Shown here one piece after another: positions 23,611-32,239 of a DNA stretch of 34,190 bases (within the stretch, counting starts at the first letter, position 1; each line of letters begins with the position of its first letter). The position numbers and the translations under genes were made by a program. The notes under the pieces were generated by a model. The model did no database searches. It had not been told where the DNA came from and saw only the letters and a list, made by a program, of their open reading frames with translations. The DNA is from Terriglobales bacterium (lineage in GTDB: Bacteria; Acidobacteriota; Terriglobia; Terriglobales; Acidobacteriaceae), in contig DATIGQ010000144.1 of NCBI GenBank assembly GCA_035454605.1, forward strand, positions 1 through 34,190, read 5' to 3'.

Positions 23611-24303
23611 CTAATTGCCTGAGGAACCCATCGCACCCGAGGCTCCCTCCCACACGTCGATCGAAATGAGAAAAGCATTGCGATCGCTGTAGGAGAACTT
23701 GTGCCCGGCGACGTCGGCGCGATGTTCGATGGATTTGTAGAACTCGAAGCCCGTATTCTTCTGGGCCCCGAAGTAACTGACATTGTGGAGCACGACGCCC
23801 TTGGAGTCCGCGCCGGGTTCTCGTTTGAGTTTCATGTAGGCCATCTGGCCGCCGGCCAGCTTGGCTTCGGCGACGTCACCGGAGTGATGAATCTCGATCG
23901 GCGCCTCCTGAACCTTTAGCTCTCCCCACTCCAGTCCGTAGGTCTTGAGGATGATGGGAGCAAGAGCATCGCGCTGTTCCTTGCTGGTGGAAGGGTCAAA
24001 GCTGACGACAACCCAGGGAGCCTTCTGCTCTGTTCCCCACTTGTCGCCCAAGTCGCCGGTCAGCCAGTATTTGGCGTCAGCCAGGTTGACTTTGCCCGCA
24101 TGCCCCTCCCGCACTTTGACCGCCATATTGAACTCGCAGTAGGGGTGTTGGGCGTGCTTGTTGAAATAACAAGGACAAAACAGATTGCAGCTACACGCTT
24201 CCACGTAGTCCGCTTTCATCCTCCAGGCGGGTTCTGCCGGGTTGGATGCCATCAACACAAGGCAGCAAACGCTCAGCAACCCTATCTGTCGGAAGCGATT
24301 CAT
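23611..24303 (-). CDS. Secreted DUF1326 protein with CxC-x3-CPC cluster
   Basis: A 230-residue protein of the DUF1326 family. The signal peptide (residues 1-26) is followed at once by WRMKADYVEACSCNLFCPC: four cysteines at 37, 39, 43 and 45, the family hallmark and a plausible metal or thiol centre. The rest is a beta-rich domain (PWVVVSFDPSTSKEQRDALAP, then PIEIHHSGDVAEAKLAGG) and a C-terminus with SYSDRNAFLISIDVW. The family's function is unknown. AAAGGAGG six bases before the ATG is the best ribosome site in the window, implying high translation. It lies 105 bases downstream of the glutamate dehydrogenase stop. That gap contains no gene, and no sure promoter could be called. Confidence 0.9.
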   Translation of the reverse strand: MNRFRQIGLLSVCCLVLMASNPAEPAWRMKADYVEACSCNLFCPCYFNKHAQHPYCEFNMAVKVREGHAGKVNLADAKYWLTGDLGDKWGTEQKAPWVVVSFDPSTSKEQRDALAPIILKTYGLEWGELKVQEAPIEIHHSGDVAEAKLAGGQMAYMKLKREPGADSKGVVLHNVSYFGAQKNTGFEFYKSIEHRADVAGHKFSYSDRNAFLISIDVWEGASGAMGSSGN

Positions 24304-24408
24304 TGCGTGCCTCCTTTCACGTTCATAGTAACCACCGCTTGTGGCAAGCCCGCGACCTGGTGGCGCGATCGTGGGTCGGTACGGCCGAAAACCCTCTTCG
24401 ACAGACTC

Positions 24409-25692
24409 CTAGGGCCAGATGCCGCGCGTGCGGGTCGCTTCGGCCACGCGGTCGATAGCCAGGATGTAGGCCCCGGTGCGCATGTCCACGTTGAACTTGC
24501 GCGCCGTGTCGTACACGTCTTTGAAGGACCGCACCATCACCTTTTCCAGCTTGCGGTTGACGTCCTCCTCATCCCAGAAAAACTCCTGCAGGTCCTGGAC
24601 CCATTCGAAGTAGCTGACGGTGACGCCGCCAGCGTTGGCCAGGATGTCGGGCAGGACGTTCGTGCCCTTCTTGTGCAGGATGGCATCCGCTCCCGGAGTG
24701 GTGGGACCGTTGGCAGCCTCGGCGATGATCTTAGCTTTCACTCGATCGGCATTGGCGAGGGTGATCTGGTTTTCGAGCGCGGCGGGCACCAGAATGTCGC
24801 AGTCGATCTCCAGGATGGCTTCGTTGCTGATGGGCTCGCTGCCGGGAAAGCCGGCGACCGATCCGGTCTGCAGCTTGTGAGCCAGCACGGCGCTCACGTC
24901 CAGGCCGAGGCGGCTGACGATGCCGCCGCCGGAATCGCTGACCGCAATCACGGTGCAGCCCGTGTCCGCGAGCAAGCGCGCCCCAATGCCGCCGGCATTG
25001 CCGAAACCCTGAATGGCGGCGGTGGCGCGCTTGATGTCGATGCCGAACGCTTCGCAGGCCGCTCGGATAACGAACACGCAACCGCGAGCGGTGGCCTCGT
25101 GACGGCCATGAGACCCGCCCAGGAACGTGGGCTTGCCGGTGACCACCGCCGGGGAGCACTGGCGCTGGGTCATGCTGTAGGTATCCATGATCCAGGCCAT
25201 GACCTGGGCATCGGTATAGACATCGGGCGCGGGAATATCGCGGTCAGGACCGATGAGAGGGGAAATCTCGTAAGCGTAACGACGGGTGAGGCGCTCCAGC
25301 TCATCCTTGGACATTTTCTTTGGGTCACAAGCGATGCCGCCTTTGGCGCCGCCGAAAGGGATATTGACGGTGGCGCACTTCCAGGTCATCCAGGAGGCAA
25401 GCGCGGCCACTTCATCCCAGGTCACGTTGGGGTGATAGCGGATACCACCCTTGCAGGGACCGCGAGCGGCGCTGTGCTGGACCCGGAAACCATCGAAGAC
25501 ACGGATGCTGCCGTCATCCATCTTGACGGGCAGGGAGAGCGAAAGGGCCCGTGCGGGACGCCGCAGGACCTGCCGCAGTCCGGGATCGAGGTTGAGCCTT
25601 TCCGCGGCCGTATCGAATTGCCGCATGGCGATGTGTAGCGGGTTCAGGTCTTCCTGCACTACCAGGCGAGCGGGAGCAGCAGCCATGAGCAT
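24409..25692 (-). CDS. gdhA: Glutamate dehydrogenase (Glu/Leu/Phe/Val dehydrogenase family)
   Basis: Reversible oxidative deamination of glutamate to 2-oxoglutarate, linking nitrogen and carbon metabolism. It has 427 residues, the small hexameric type. GPCKGGIRYHP (Lys81) and MTWKCA (Lys105) form the glutamate site, and IPFGGAKGGI carries the catalytic Lys117. GPDRDIPAPDVYT and TGKPTFLGGSHGR follow, then the nucleotide motif QGFGNAGG. The C-terminus has LVPAALENQIT and NAGGVTVSYFEWVQ. GGAGAGG four bases before the first ATG (25692) supports that start; a second ATG two codons on is equally spaced for translation. A HypA-like gene lies 17 bases upstream on the same strand, so the pair is probably an operon. 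Confidence 0.95.
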   Translation of the reverse strand: MLMAAAPARLVVQEDLNPLHIAMRQFDTAAERLNLDPGLRQVLRRPARALSLSLPVKMDDGSIRVFDGFRVQHSAARGPCKGGIRYHPNVTWDEVAALASWMTWKCATVNIPFGGAKGGIACDPKKMSKDELERLTRRYAYEISPLIGPDRDIPAPDVYTDAQVMAWIMDTYSMTQRQCSPAVVTGKPTFLGGSHGRHEATARGCVFVIRAACEAFGIDIKRATAAIQGFGNAGGIGARLLADTGCTVIAVSDSGGGIVSRLGLDVSAVLAHKLQTGSVAGFPGSEPISNEAILEIDCDILVPAALENQITLANADRVKAKIIAEAANGPTTPGADAILHKKGTNVLPDILANAGGVTVSYFEWVQDLQEFFWDEEDVNRKLEKVMVRSFKDVYDTARKFNVDMRTGAYILAIDRVAEATRTRGIWP

Positions 25693-25709
25693 TACCTCTC
25701 CGAGATGGT

Positions 25710-26057
25710 TTAGGCGTCCTCCACGTCCATATCGAGGACGCGAACTTCAAAACCGCTCCGGGCCTCCGTGTGGGGGTGGCCGCAAGCGGGGCAGGGACAA
25801 TCGGCGGCAGTAGCCTGGAAGTTTTCTCCGCAGCTCAGGCAATGGCGCAGGACGGGAAGGAGCTCAAGGACGAGGCGCGCGCCGTCCGCCACGGTGCCGC
25901 GAGAGACTTCGTCGAAGGTGAGCTGCAGGCGTTCGAAATCGAGAGCGCGGCGGCCGCCGATGGCCAGGCGCACCGATACCACACGGCGTACCGCGTTGCG
26001 GTAGGCCGCCTGGTCCACCAAGTCCACGACGTGGTTGGCTACCTCACGCTCATCCAT
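25710..26057 (-). CDS. HypA/HybF-like protein lacking the nickel-binding His2
   Basis: A 115-residue homologue of the hydrogenase nickel-incorporation protein HypA. The overall pattern matches: a short helix after the start, VSVRLAIGG, LQLTFDEVSRGTVADGARLVLE, then a zinc ribbon with Cys73-x2-Cys76 and Cys89-x2-Cys92, and a C-terminal strand FEVRVLDMDVED. The normal N-terminus Met-His-Glu, whose His2 is the essential nickel ligand, reads Met-Asp-Glu, and no better upstream start exists in frame. No hydrogenase or urease genes are in the window. It sits directly upstream of gdhA. It may be a zinc-ribbon relative with another job, or a degraded chaperone. Confidence 0.85.
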   Translation of the reverse strand: MDEREVANHVVDLVDQAAYRNAVRRVVSVRLAIGGRRALDFERLQLTFDEVSRGTVADGARLVLELLPVLRHCLSCGENFQATAADCPCPACGHPHTEARSGFEVRVLDMDVEDA

Positions 26058-26212
26058 AACAGCCCGGACATCCGTGGAGGGACCGGCAGAGCGGGTTGAA
26101 AAAAGCCAGCCCGGAACCGCTCACCGACGGTCACGGAGGGCACCAAGCATACACCCGGGGCGACTGCAGGCGTCAACCGAACCGGCAAGCTTGGCGATAG
26201 GGTGTCGAGGAT
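26058..26212 (-). other. Intergenic gap between lspA and the HypA-like gene
   Basis: 155 bases without a gene. On the minus strand a T7 run (26099-26105) follows a GC-rich stretch, which might end the ileS-lspA transcript, but I see only a poor stem before it. No promoter for the HypA-like/gdhA pair could be called with confidence. Confidence 0.3.
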
Positions 26213-26728
26213 CTAGGAGCGCCCGGCGGCGGGCTTCTCCTCGATGTGGGACTTGGAGAACAGGATGTGCCCCACCAGAAACATTGCGCCGATGACAATG
26301 GCGGAATCGGCGACGTTAAAGGCAGGCCAGTGGTAGGTTCCGATAAAGACGTCCAGATAGTCCACCACGTGGCCGTCGACGACGCGGTCCCAGAGGTTGC
26401 CCAGGGCACCGCCCAGAACCAAGGCCAGAGCCATGCCGGTGGCGGTGAGGGAGTGACTGTTCCGCCACAGCAGGCGCCAGACGACAGCCAGGGCGATGAA
26501 GGAGAAAAGAATCAGCGCCGAGGTCGCCCATTGCGAGGTGAGATCCGAGAAGAGCCCGAAGGCGGCGCCGCGGTTTTGCACGTGGGTCAACTGGAAGAAG
26601 CCCGGAATGACGGGAACGCTCTCATGCAACGGGATGTTGCGGAGGACCAGCCACTTGGTGGCCTGGTCAGCCAGAAACACACCCAGGGCCACCAGGAAGT
26701 GGTAACGGCGCATCGCATGCGGTGGCAT
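26213..26728 (-). CDS. lspA: Lipoprotein signal peptidase (signal peptidase II)
   Basis: An inner-membrane aspartic protease that cleaves the signal peptide of prolipoproteins after lipid attachment. It has 171 residues and four hydrophobic segments. HVQNRGAAFGLF is the first signature. NLWDRVVDGHVVDYLDV carries catalytic Asp123 and FNVADSAIVIG carries Asp141; counted from the ATG at 26728 these match the E. coli numbering, which supports this start. The frame stays open further upstream, inside ileS, without similarity. An ATG five codons later is also possible. It follows ileS by 7 bases, the classic ileS-lspA arrangement, so both come from the ileS promoter. Confidence 0.95.
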   Translation of the reverse strand: MPPHAMRRYHFLVALGVFLADQATKWLVLRNIPLHESVPVIPGFFQLTHVQNRGAAFGLFSDLTSQWATSALILFSFIALAVVWRLLWRNSHSLTATGMALALVLGGALGNLWDRVVDGHVVDYLDVFIGTYHWPAFNVADSAIVIGAMFLVGHILFSKSHIEEKPAAGRS

Positions 26729-26735
26729 GGGTGGA

Positions 26736-29573
26736 TTATCCGGTCCCCGTCGAGCGCAGACTCTCCTCCACCGGCGGGACACAGCGCTCGCAAAGGGTAG
26801 GATAGTCGGAACTGCTACCGACCTCGGTGGAGTAATTCCAGCACCGATCGCACTTGTGCCCGTCGGCGCGGCGCACCTCGACAGTGAGCGGGGCGGAGCC
26901 GTTCTCCGCAAGCGCGGGAACCAGGGTCACGGCGGAAGTGATGAAAAGGGCGCGCAAGTCGTCGCGATAACGCTCCAGCACGGGATGGACACTTTCGGGA
27001 GCGGAGAGTTGCACATGCGCTTCCAGGCTGCTGCCGATGGTCTTGGCGTTGCGCGCACTCTCCAGGGCCTTGAGCACTTCCTGGCGTACAGCCAGCAGCG
27101 TTTCCCAGTCGGCGCGGAAGGCCTCGAATCCGGCGGTGGTGTCGGTCCCGGTGATCTCCTGGGCAGCAGGGAAGAGCGCCAGGTGGGCGCTCTGGGGCCG
27201 GTTCTCCAGCTTGGGGAGGTACTGCCAGATCTCGTCGGCGGTGAAGCTCATCACGGGAGCGAGCAGGCGGACGAGCGCTTCACCGATGCGCCAGATGGCG
27301 GTCTGCGCGGAACGGCGCGCCATGGAATTAGGCGCGAAGGTGTAGAGCCGGTCCTTCAGCACGTCGAAGTAAAAGGCGCTGAGGTCGACGATGCAGAAAT
27401 CGTGCATCTGGTGATAGGCGCGGTGAAACACCATCTCGTGGTACCAGCGGCGGACACTCTCGGCGAGGTCGGAGGTGCGCAGCAGCAGGTAGCGGTCAAT
27501 GGCTTCCATTTCCGCGAAAGGAACGGCGTGACTCGCCGGATCGAAGCCGTTCAGGTTCCCCAGGACGAAGCGAAACGTATTGCGGATCTTGCGGTAGCTT
27601 TCGGCCACGCGCTGCATGAGCTCTTCGGAGCCCCGCACGTCCTCGCGGAAATCCACCGAGGCCACCCACAGGCGGACGATCTCGCCGCCCAGACGGTCGG
27701 CGATGTCCACCGGATCGACGACGTTGCCCAAGGACTTGGACATGGCGCGACCCTGCGGGTCGAGCGTCCAGCCGTGCGTGGCCACGCTGCGATACGGGGC
27801 CTGGAGGCGGGTGCCGACGGCGCAGAGCAGGGAGGAATGAAACCATCCGCGGTACTGGTCGCCGGCTTCGACGTAGAGGTCGGCCGGCCAGGGCAAGCCC
27901 TCTTCGCGGTCCAGCACGGCCGCCTGGCTGCATCCGGACTCGAACCAGACGTCGATGATGTCGCTTTCCTTGCGGAAGTCCGTGCCCTTGCAGTTCGGGC
28001 ACACGGTTCCTTTGGGAAGAATTCCTGTGGCTGGATGCCGATACCAGGCGTCCACTCCTTCCCGCGCCACCAGCTCGACGACCGCCTGGTTTGCCTCGAC
28101 TGAGCGCAGGAGTTCCTGGCAGCCTGTGCAGAAGAAAACAGCAATGGGCACACCCCAGACGCGCTGGCGCGAAATACACCAGTCCGGCCGGGTGGCAACC
28201 ATGTTGGCGATGCGTTCCTCACCCCAGGCCGGATCCCACTTGACCTTCTTGATCTCGTCGAGCGCCCGCTGGCGAAGCGTGCTTCCCTCCAGTTGCGCCT
28301 CCATGGATATGAACCACTGCACGGTGGCGCGGAAGATGACCGGGTTGTGGCAACGCCAGCAGTGCGGATATGAGTGCTCGAGCTTCTCTGTAGCCAGCAG
28401 CGCCCCTTTCGCGCGCAGCAGGTCGACGATGTGCGGGTTGGCGTTAAAGACCGTCTTGCCTTCGTACTCAGGCAGGCCGTTGCGCAGGATGCCGGCCTCA
28501 TCCACGTTACAGGTCTGGTCGAGTTTGTACTTCTGCCCGGTGTAGAAGTCGTCGGCACCGTGGGAAGGCGCCGTATGGACGGCGCCCGTGCCCTGATCGG
28601 TAGTGACGTACTCTGCGAGCACGCCGAGAACGCTGCGCTCGAGGAATGGGTGGGCAAAGGTCGCGTGCTCGAGTTTCACGCCGTCGAAACGGGCGAGGAC
28701 ACGCGCATCCTTGAGGCTGCATTTCTCCATGGTGGCCGTGGCAAGCACATCGGCGACGACGTAAACCTCGCCAGAGGCCTCGATGGCCGCATATTTCAGG
28801 TAAGGGTGGAACGCCACCGCCATGGATGCGGGAATGGTCCATGGAGTGGTGGTCCAGATGATGGTCGAGACTTTCTTGCCTGTCAGCGCGGGATCCAACT
28901 TCGCCGGATCGCTGGTGAGGGCGTACTTCACCCAGATGCTGGGGTCGGTACGGTTCTCGTACTCGACTTCAGCCTCCGCCAGCGCGGTCTTGTCGTGCAG
29001 GCACCAGTAGACGGGCCGCAGCCCGCGGTACACCGCGCCGCGTTCGAGAAAATCGAAAAAGGTACGCAGGACAACCGACTCGTACTCCGGCGTCATGGTG
29101 GAGTAGGGGCGGTCGAAGCGCCCCAGAACCCCGATGCGCTGGAACTGACTGCGCTGAAGGTCCAGGTACTTCTGGGCGTAGGCCGCGCAGGCGGCGCGGA
29201 CTTCCAGCGGAGACATCTGCAGCTTGCGCCGGCCAAGGTCGTTGTCCACCTTGATCTCGATGGGCAGGCCGTGGCAGTCCCAACCCGGAACGTAGGGCGC
29301 ATCCAGGCCGGCCATATTGCGGGTCTTGACCACAAAATCCTTCAAGGTCTTGTTCAGCGCAGTGCCCAGGTGGATGGGCCCGTTGGCGTAGGGAGGACCG
29401 TCGTGCAACACATAGACAGGCGCGCCCTTGCGGGCCTGGCGGATGCGGTCGTAGAGCCGCATTTCCTGCCATCTCTGGAGCATCTGGGGCTCCTTCTGGG
29501 GCAGGTTGGCCTTCATGGAGAAGTCCGTCTTCATCAGGTTGAGGGTGGACTTCAGGTCGAGGGGCGCTGCCAT
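26736..29573 (-). CDS. ileS: Isoleucyl-tRNA synthetase
   Basis: Charges tRNA-Ile and edits mischarged valine. It has 945 residues, the normal bacterial length. LHDGPPYANGPIHLGTA holds the HIGH motif (His68-Leu-Gly), followed by LDAPYVPGWDCHGLPIE. The editing domain has TTPWTIPAS and GTGAVHTAPSHGADD. AMSKSLGN carries the KMSKS loop near residue 611. The C-terminus has a CDRC...CERC zinc knuckle. The frame is open far upstream, but the promoter (TATAAT at 29599-29604) rules out earlier starts: the nearby MKF Met overlaps the -10. I chose the ATG at 29573, with GGAG a few bases upstream. It is co-transcribed with lspA. Confidence 0.96.
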   Translation of the reverse strand: MAAPLDLKSTLNLMKTDFSMKANLPQKEPQMLQRWQEMRLYDRIRQARKGAPVYVLHDGPPYANGPIHLGTALNKTLKDFVVKTRNMAGLDAPYVPGWDCHGLPIEIKVDNDLGRRKLQMSPLEVRAACAAYAQKYLDLQRSQFQRIGVLGRFDRPYSTMTPEYESVVLRTFFDFLERGAVYRGLRPVYWCLHDKTALAEAEVEYENRTDPSIWVKYALTSDPAKLDPALTGKKVSTIIWTTTPWTIPASMAVAFHPYLKYAAIEASGEVYVVADVLATATMEKCSLKDARVLARFDGVKLEHATFAHPFLERSVLGVLAEYVTTDQGTGAVHTAPSHGADDFYTGQKYKLDQTCNVDEAGILRNGLPEYEGKTVFNANPHIVDLLRAKGALLATEKLEHSYPHCWRCHNPVIFRATVQWFISMEAQLEGSTLRQRALDEIKKVKWDPAWGEERIANMVATRPDWCISRQRVWGVPIAVFFCTGCQELLRSVEANQAVVELVAREGVDAWYRHPATGILPKGTVCPNCKGTDFRKESDIIDVWFESGCSQAAVLDREEGLPWPADLYVEAGDQYRGWFHSSLLCAVGTRLQAPYRSVATHGWTLDPQGRAMSKSLGNVVDPVDIADRLGGEIVRLWVASVDFREDVRGSEELMQRVAESYRKIRNTFRFVLGNLNGFDPASHAVPFAEMEAIDRYLLLRTSDLAESVRRWYHEMVFHRAYHQMHDFCIVDLSAFYFDVLKDRLYTFAPNSMARRSAQTAIWRIGEALVRLLAPVMSFTADEIWQYLPKLENRPQSAHLALFPAAQEITGTDTTAGFEAFRADWETLLAVRQEVLKALESARNAKTIGSSLEAHVQLSAPESVHPVLERYRDDLRALFITSAVTLVPALAENGSAPLTVEVRRADGHKCDRCWNYSTEVGSSSDYPTLCERCVPPVEESLRSTGTG

Positions 29574-29598
29574 GCGGGCTCCGGCGATTCCGAATTTC

Positions 29599-29627
29599 AT
29601 TATAGGGAGAGGTTTCGGGGCCGTCCA
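29599..29627 (-). promoter_or_regulatory. Promoter of ileS-lspA
   Basis: On the minus strand TGGACG (29622-29627), a 17-base spacer and TATAAT (29599-29604). The transcript would start near 29592, about 18 bases before the ATG. It lies in the 192-base gap shared with the divergent tonB gene; no T-box-like leader fits in so short a space. Confidence 0.7.
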
Positions 29628-29765
29628 TTGACAGGAGTGTGTCTCAATCTGAGTAGCCCGGTTGCATCGTATTGAGGACATGACCTTTCGAGCGTGGCAA
29701 GAGATGCAACTTCGGGGCACAATTGCACATCTGTTAGAGGAGGCAGTTGAGAGGCACACCGGGTG

Positions 29766-30995
29766 ATGAACGAAACCGAATCTCGCGGAAGCAAACAGGG
29801 CGCCAGCAGCCATCTGAACGCTTTGCTGGTGGAGCTGCGCGAGCCATGGTGGCAGAGCCTGGGCCACAACCTTGACGACCTGTTCTTTCCGCAGAAGCTC
29901 CCTCCCTTGAAGCTGACGTCGCGGCCGGTCCCGGTAGAACAACTGGAGATCGATCAGCCGTTGTGGCGCTCCCTGGCTGACGGCCTGCGGCAGTTGTTCG
30001 TCCGCGAAAAGCAGTCGCCGCTGCAACTTACTTCGCGGCCGGTGGCAGTGAAGTCGCTGGCGGAGATCGAGCGGCCCTGGTGGCATTCGTTGGCCTCGAA
30101 CCTGCACGACCTGCTCTTTCCCGAGAAGCTTCCTCCGCTACAGCTCACCTCGAAGCCGGTAGCGGTACGGGACATCTGGGGCGACTACAACTATCGAAAG
30201 CGCGGCCTGGCGGGAACCCTTTTGGTACATGCTGCGCTGCTGGCCGGCCTGGGCGCCGTCTCCTTCCTGGGGGCGAAAATGGCGAGGGAAGGGCAGCCGC
30301 ATGCGACCGTGTCGCTGGTGTCGCCGGATGTCTCCGTGTATCTGCCGCTTTCGGCCAAGGCCAATGACACGATCGGCGGCGGCGGTGGCGGTGGCGATCG
30401 CGACAAACTGCAGGCTCCGAAAGGCAAGCTCCCCAAGGCTTCCATGCAACAGTTCACGCCCCCGGCAGTGGTCGTCCGGAATGAGGACCCCAAGCTTCCG
30501 ATGGAGCCCACGGTGGTGGTACCTCCGGAGGTTCCCCTGCCCTCGGTCAATCTGCCGAATTACGGCGACCCGCTGGCGAAGGTGGCGGGGACGCTCTCAA
30601 ACGGCACCGGCTCGGGGGGCGGAATCGGATCCGGTTCAGGCGGCGGTATCGGTTCGGGCGACGGCCCCGGATTCGGTCCGGGGAGCGGCGGCGGGACCGG
30701 CGGCGGCGTATTTCAGGTTGGCGGAGGTGTTTCCGCTCCGCGACCCCTTTATACGCCGGACCCGGAATACTCCGAGGAGGCACGCAAGGCAAAGCACCAG
30801 GGAACCGTGGTGCTCTGGCTGGTGGTGGGGCCGGATGGCCGCGCCCACGAGGTGCGCATCCGGCGCAGCCTGGGATTAGGCCTGGACGAGCGCGCCATCG
30901 CTGCCGTGAGCCAGTGGAAGTTTGAACCTGCGCGCAAGAACGGCGTGCCCGTCGCGGTACGCATCAACGTCGAAGTAGACTTCAAACTGTACTGA
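29766..30995 (+). CDS. TonB-family energy transducer with triplicated N-terminal motif
   Basis: A 409-residue TonB-like protein. Residues 26-137 are three gapless 35-residue repeats (26-60, 64-98, 103-137), each of the form PWWxSLxxNLxDLfFPEKLPPLxLTSxPVxV. One membrane helix follows (about 148-171). Next are a glycine/proline-rich periplasmic spacer (GSGGGIGSG repeats at ~275-320) and a C-terminal TonB domain: PDPEYSEEARKAKHQGTVVLWLVV, then AIAAVSQWKFEPARKNGVPVAVRINVEVDFKLY. It would couple the proton-motive force to outer-membrane transport. The repeats are cytoplasmic if orientation is normal. GAGAGG lies 11 bases before this ATG; a GTG one codon earlier is possible. No ExbB/ExbD genes are in the window. 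Confidence 0.9.
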   Translation: MNETESRGSKQGASSHLNALLVELREPWWQSLGHNLDDLFFPQKLPPLKLTSRPVPVEQLEIDQPLWRSLADGLRQLFVREKQSPLQLTSRPVAVKSLAEIERPWWHSLASNLHDLLFPEKLPPLQLTSKPVAVRDIWGDYNYRKRGLAGTLLVHAALLAGLGAVSFLGAKMAREGQPHATVSLVSPDVSVYLPLSAKANDTIGGGGGGGDRDKLQAPKGKLPKASMQQFTPPAVVVRNEDPKLPMEPTVVVPPEVPLPSVNLPNYGDPLAKVAGTLSNGTGSGGGIGSGSGGGIGSGDGPGFGPGSGGGTGGGVFQVGGGVSAPRPLYTPDPEYSEEARKAKHQGTVVLWLVVGPDGRAHEVRIRRSLGLGLDERAIAAVSQWKFEPARKNGVPVAVRINVEVDFKLY

Positions 30996-31078
30996 AGATC
31001 TGTTCTCCTGCCTTGCGCGTTAGCGGTTTCCGTGCGCGCACGACCGTGTTCTAATGAACGGTTGGTCTCCGAACAACA

Positions 31079-32239
31079 TTGAATGAAGAAGGGCAAGCCG
31101 TAGAAAGTACGGTCTCGCGCATCATTCGGCACGAGATCGTCCGGCTCCTGGTGCTCTCGATCCTGGGCACGGTCGCGTTTCTTGGTACCCGCGCGGCGGC
31201 GACGTGGAACCGGGATGTGCAGGCCCGGACCGCGGCGGTCTGGTATGAGCGGGGCCAGCGCGCCATGGCAGCGGGAGACCTCCAGGAGGCCATCGACTTT
31301 CTTCGCCGGGCGACCGCCACGGCACGTGACAATCCTGTCTACAGCCTTGCCCTGGCGGAGGCGCTAGCCTCGGCCCAGAAGGATGAGGAAGCTGACCAGA
31401 TCCTGCTCCGCTTGCGCGAACGCACACCGGAGAATCCCAAGATCAACCTGCAGCTTGCCAGGATCGCGGCCAAGCGGGGCAGTGTGGCAGAAGCGACCCG
31501 CTACTATCACAGCGCTCTGTACGGGGTTTGGCCGGGCGAAAGTGGAGACGAAGAGAGGCGGCAGGTACGGATCGAACTGACAAGATTCCTGCTCCAGCAC
31601 GGGGCGCGGGACCTCGCGCTTTCCGAGCTGCTGGCGTACAGCGGGGACTTGCCGCCCAGCGCCGCCGCCCAGATTCAAGCGGGAGAACTCTTCCTTGAAG
31701 CCGCGGATCCCGCGCAGGCGCTGGCGCACTTCACGAGCGCGTTAAAGCAGGAACGCGCCTCCGACCAGGCTTTTCTTGGGGCAGGGAAGGCCGAGTTTCA
31801 GTTGGGCGACTACGCCCATGCCCGAAGATACCTGGCATCTGTCAAGCAAGGTGCGCTGGTGGAGGAGGCCTCCGAGCTCCTGGCCGTCACGAATGTGGTG
31901 CTGGAGAATGACCCTGTAGCTTCCGGGATCGGAGCGCAAGAACGGCGACGCCGCCTGAGAGCCTGCCTGCAGGGCGTTTTGCAGCGCCTGCAGGAATGCC
32001 TTGCGCAGCCGCCGGGCGCAGATATCGTCGAGCTTCAGGCCCTGCTACAAGAAGCACAAGCTCTAGAACCCTCCCTCAAGTCCTGGCGGCGGCTTAAGGA
32101 TGAGGACGTGATCCCCACCGTGCTCGACCTCGTATATCGAACCGAACAGCAAAGCGATCGCATCTGCGGAACGCCTTCCAGCCTGGATCGCGGGCTGGCC
32201 CTGATTGCGGAAAACTACCTGCGCGAGCACCAGCCATGA
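31079..32239 (+). CDS. Membrane-anchored TPR protein
   Basis: A 386-residue protein with an N-terminal membrane helix (about 21-40, RLLVLSILGTVAFLGTRAAA) and TPR-type repeats: AVWYERGQRAMAAGDLQEAIDFLRRA, then PVYSLALAEALASAQKDEEADQIL, PKINLQLARIAAKRGSVAEATRYYHSAL and QAFLGAGKAEFQLGDYAHARRYL. It is probably a scaffold in the periplasm or at the membrane; no enzymatic motif is seen. The start is TTG at 31079, since no ATG fits this frame; a weak TCTAAT -10-like sequence lies at 31050. It overlaps the ClC channel gene by 4 bases (ATGA), so the two are translationally coupled. The 83-base gap after tonB holds a 12-base GC palindrome (31031-31042). Confidence 0.82.
   Translation: MNEEGQAVESTVSRIIRHEIVRLLVLSILGTVAFLGTRAAATWNRDVQARTAAVWYERGQRAMAAGDLQEAIDFLRRATATARDNPVYSLALAEALASAQKDEEADQILLRLRERTPENPKINLQLARIAAKRGSVAEATRYYHSALYGVWPGESGDEERRQVRIELTRFLLQHGARDLALSELLAYSGDLPPSAAAQIQAGELFLEAADPAQALAHFTSALKQERASDQAFLGAGKAEFQLGDYAHARRYLASVKQGALVEEASELLAVTNVVLENDPVASGIGAQERRRRLRACLQGVLQRLQECLAQPPGADIVELQALLQEAQALEPSLKSWRRLKDEDVIPTVLDLVYRTEQQSDRICGTPSSLDRGLALIAENYLREHQP

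Noticed and set aside
24100-25638. 512-codon plus-strand ORF opposite gdhA
   Set aside because: Antisense shadow of glutamate dehydrogenase and DUF1326, with no recognisable domain.
26727-28103. 458- and 433-codon plus-strand ORFs opposite ileS
   Set aside because: Both are antisense to ileS motifs (KMSKS, zinc knuckle, editing domain); Gly/His-rich translations are typical of shadows.
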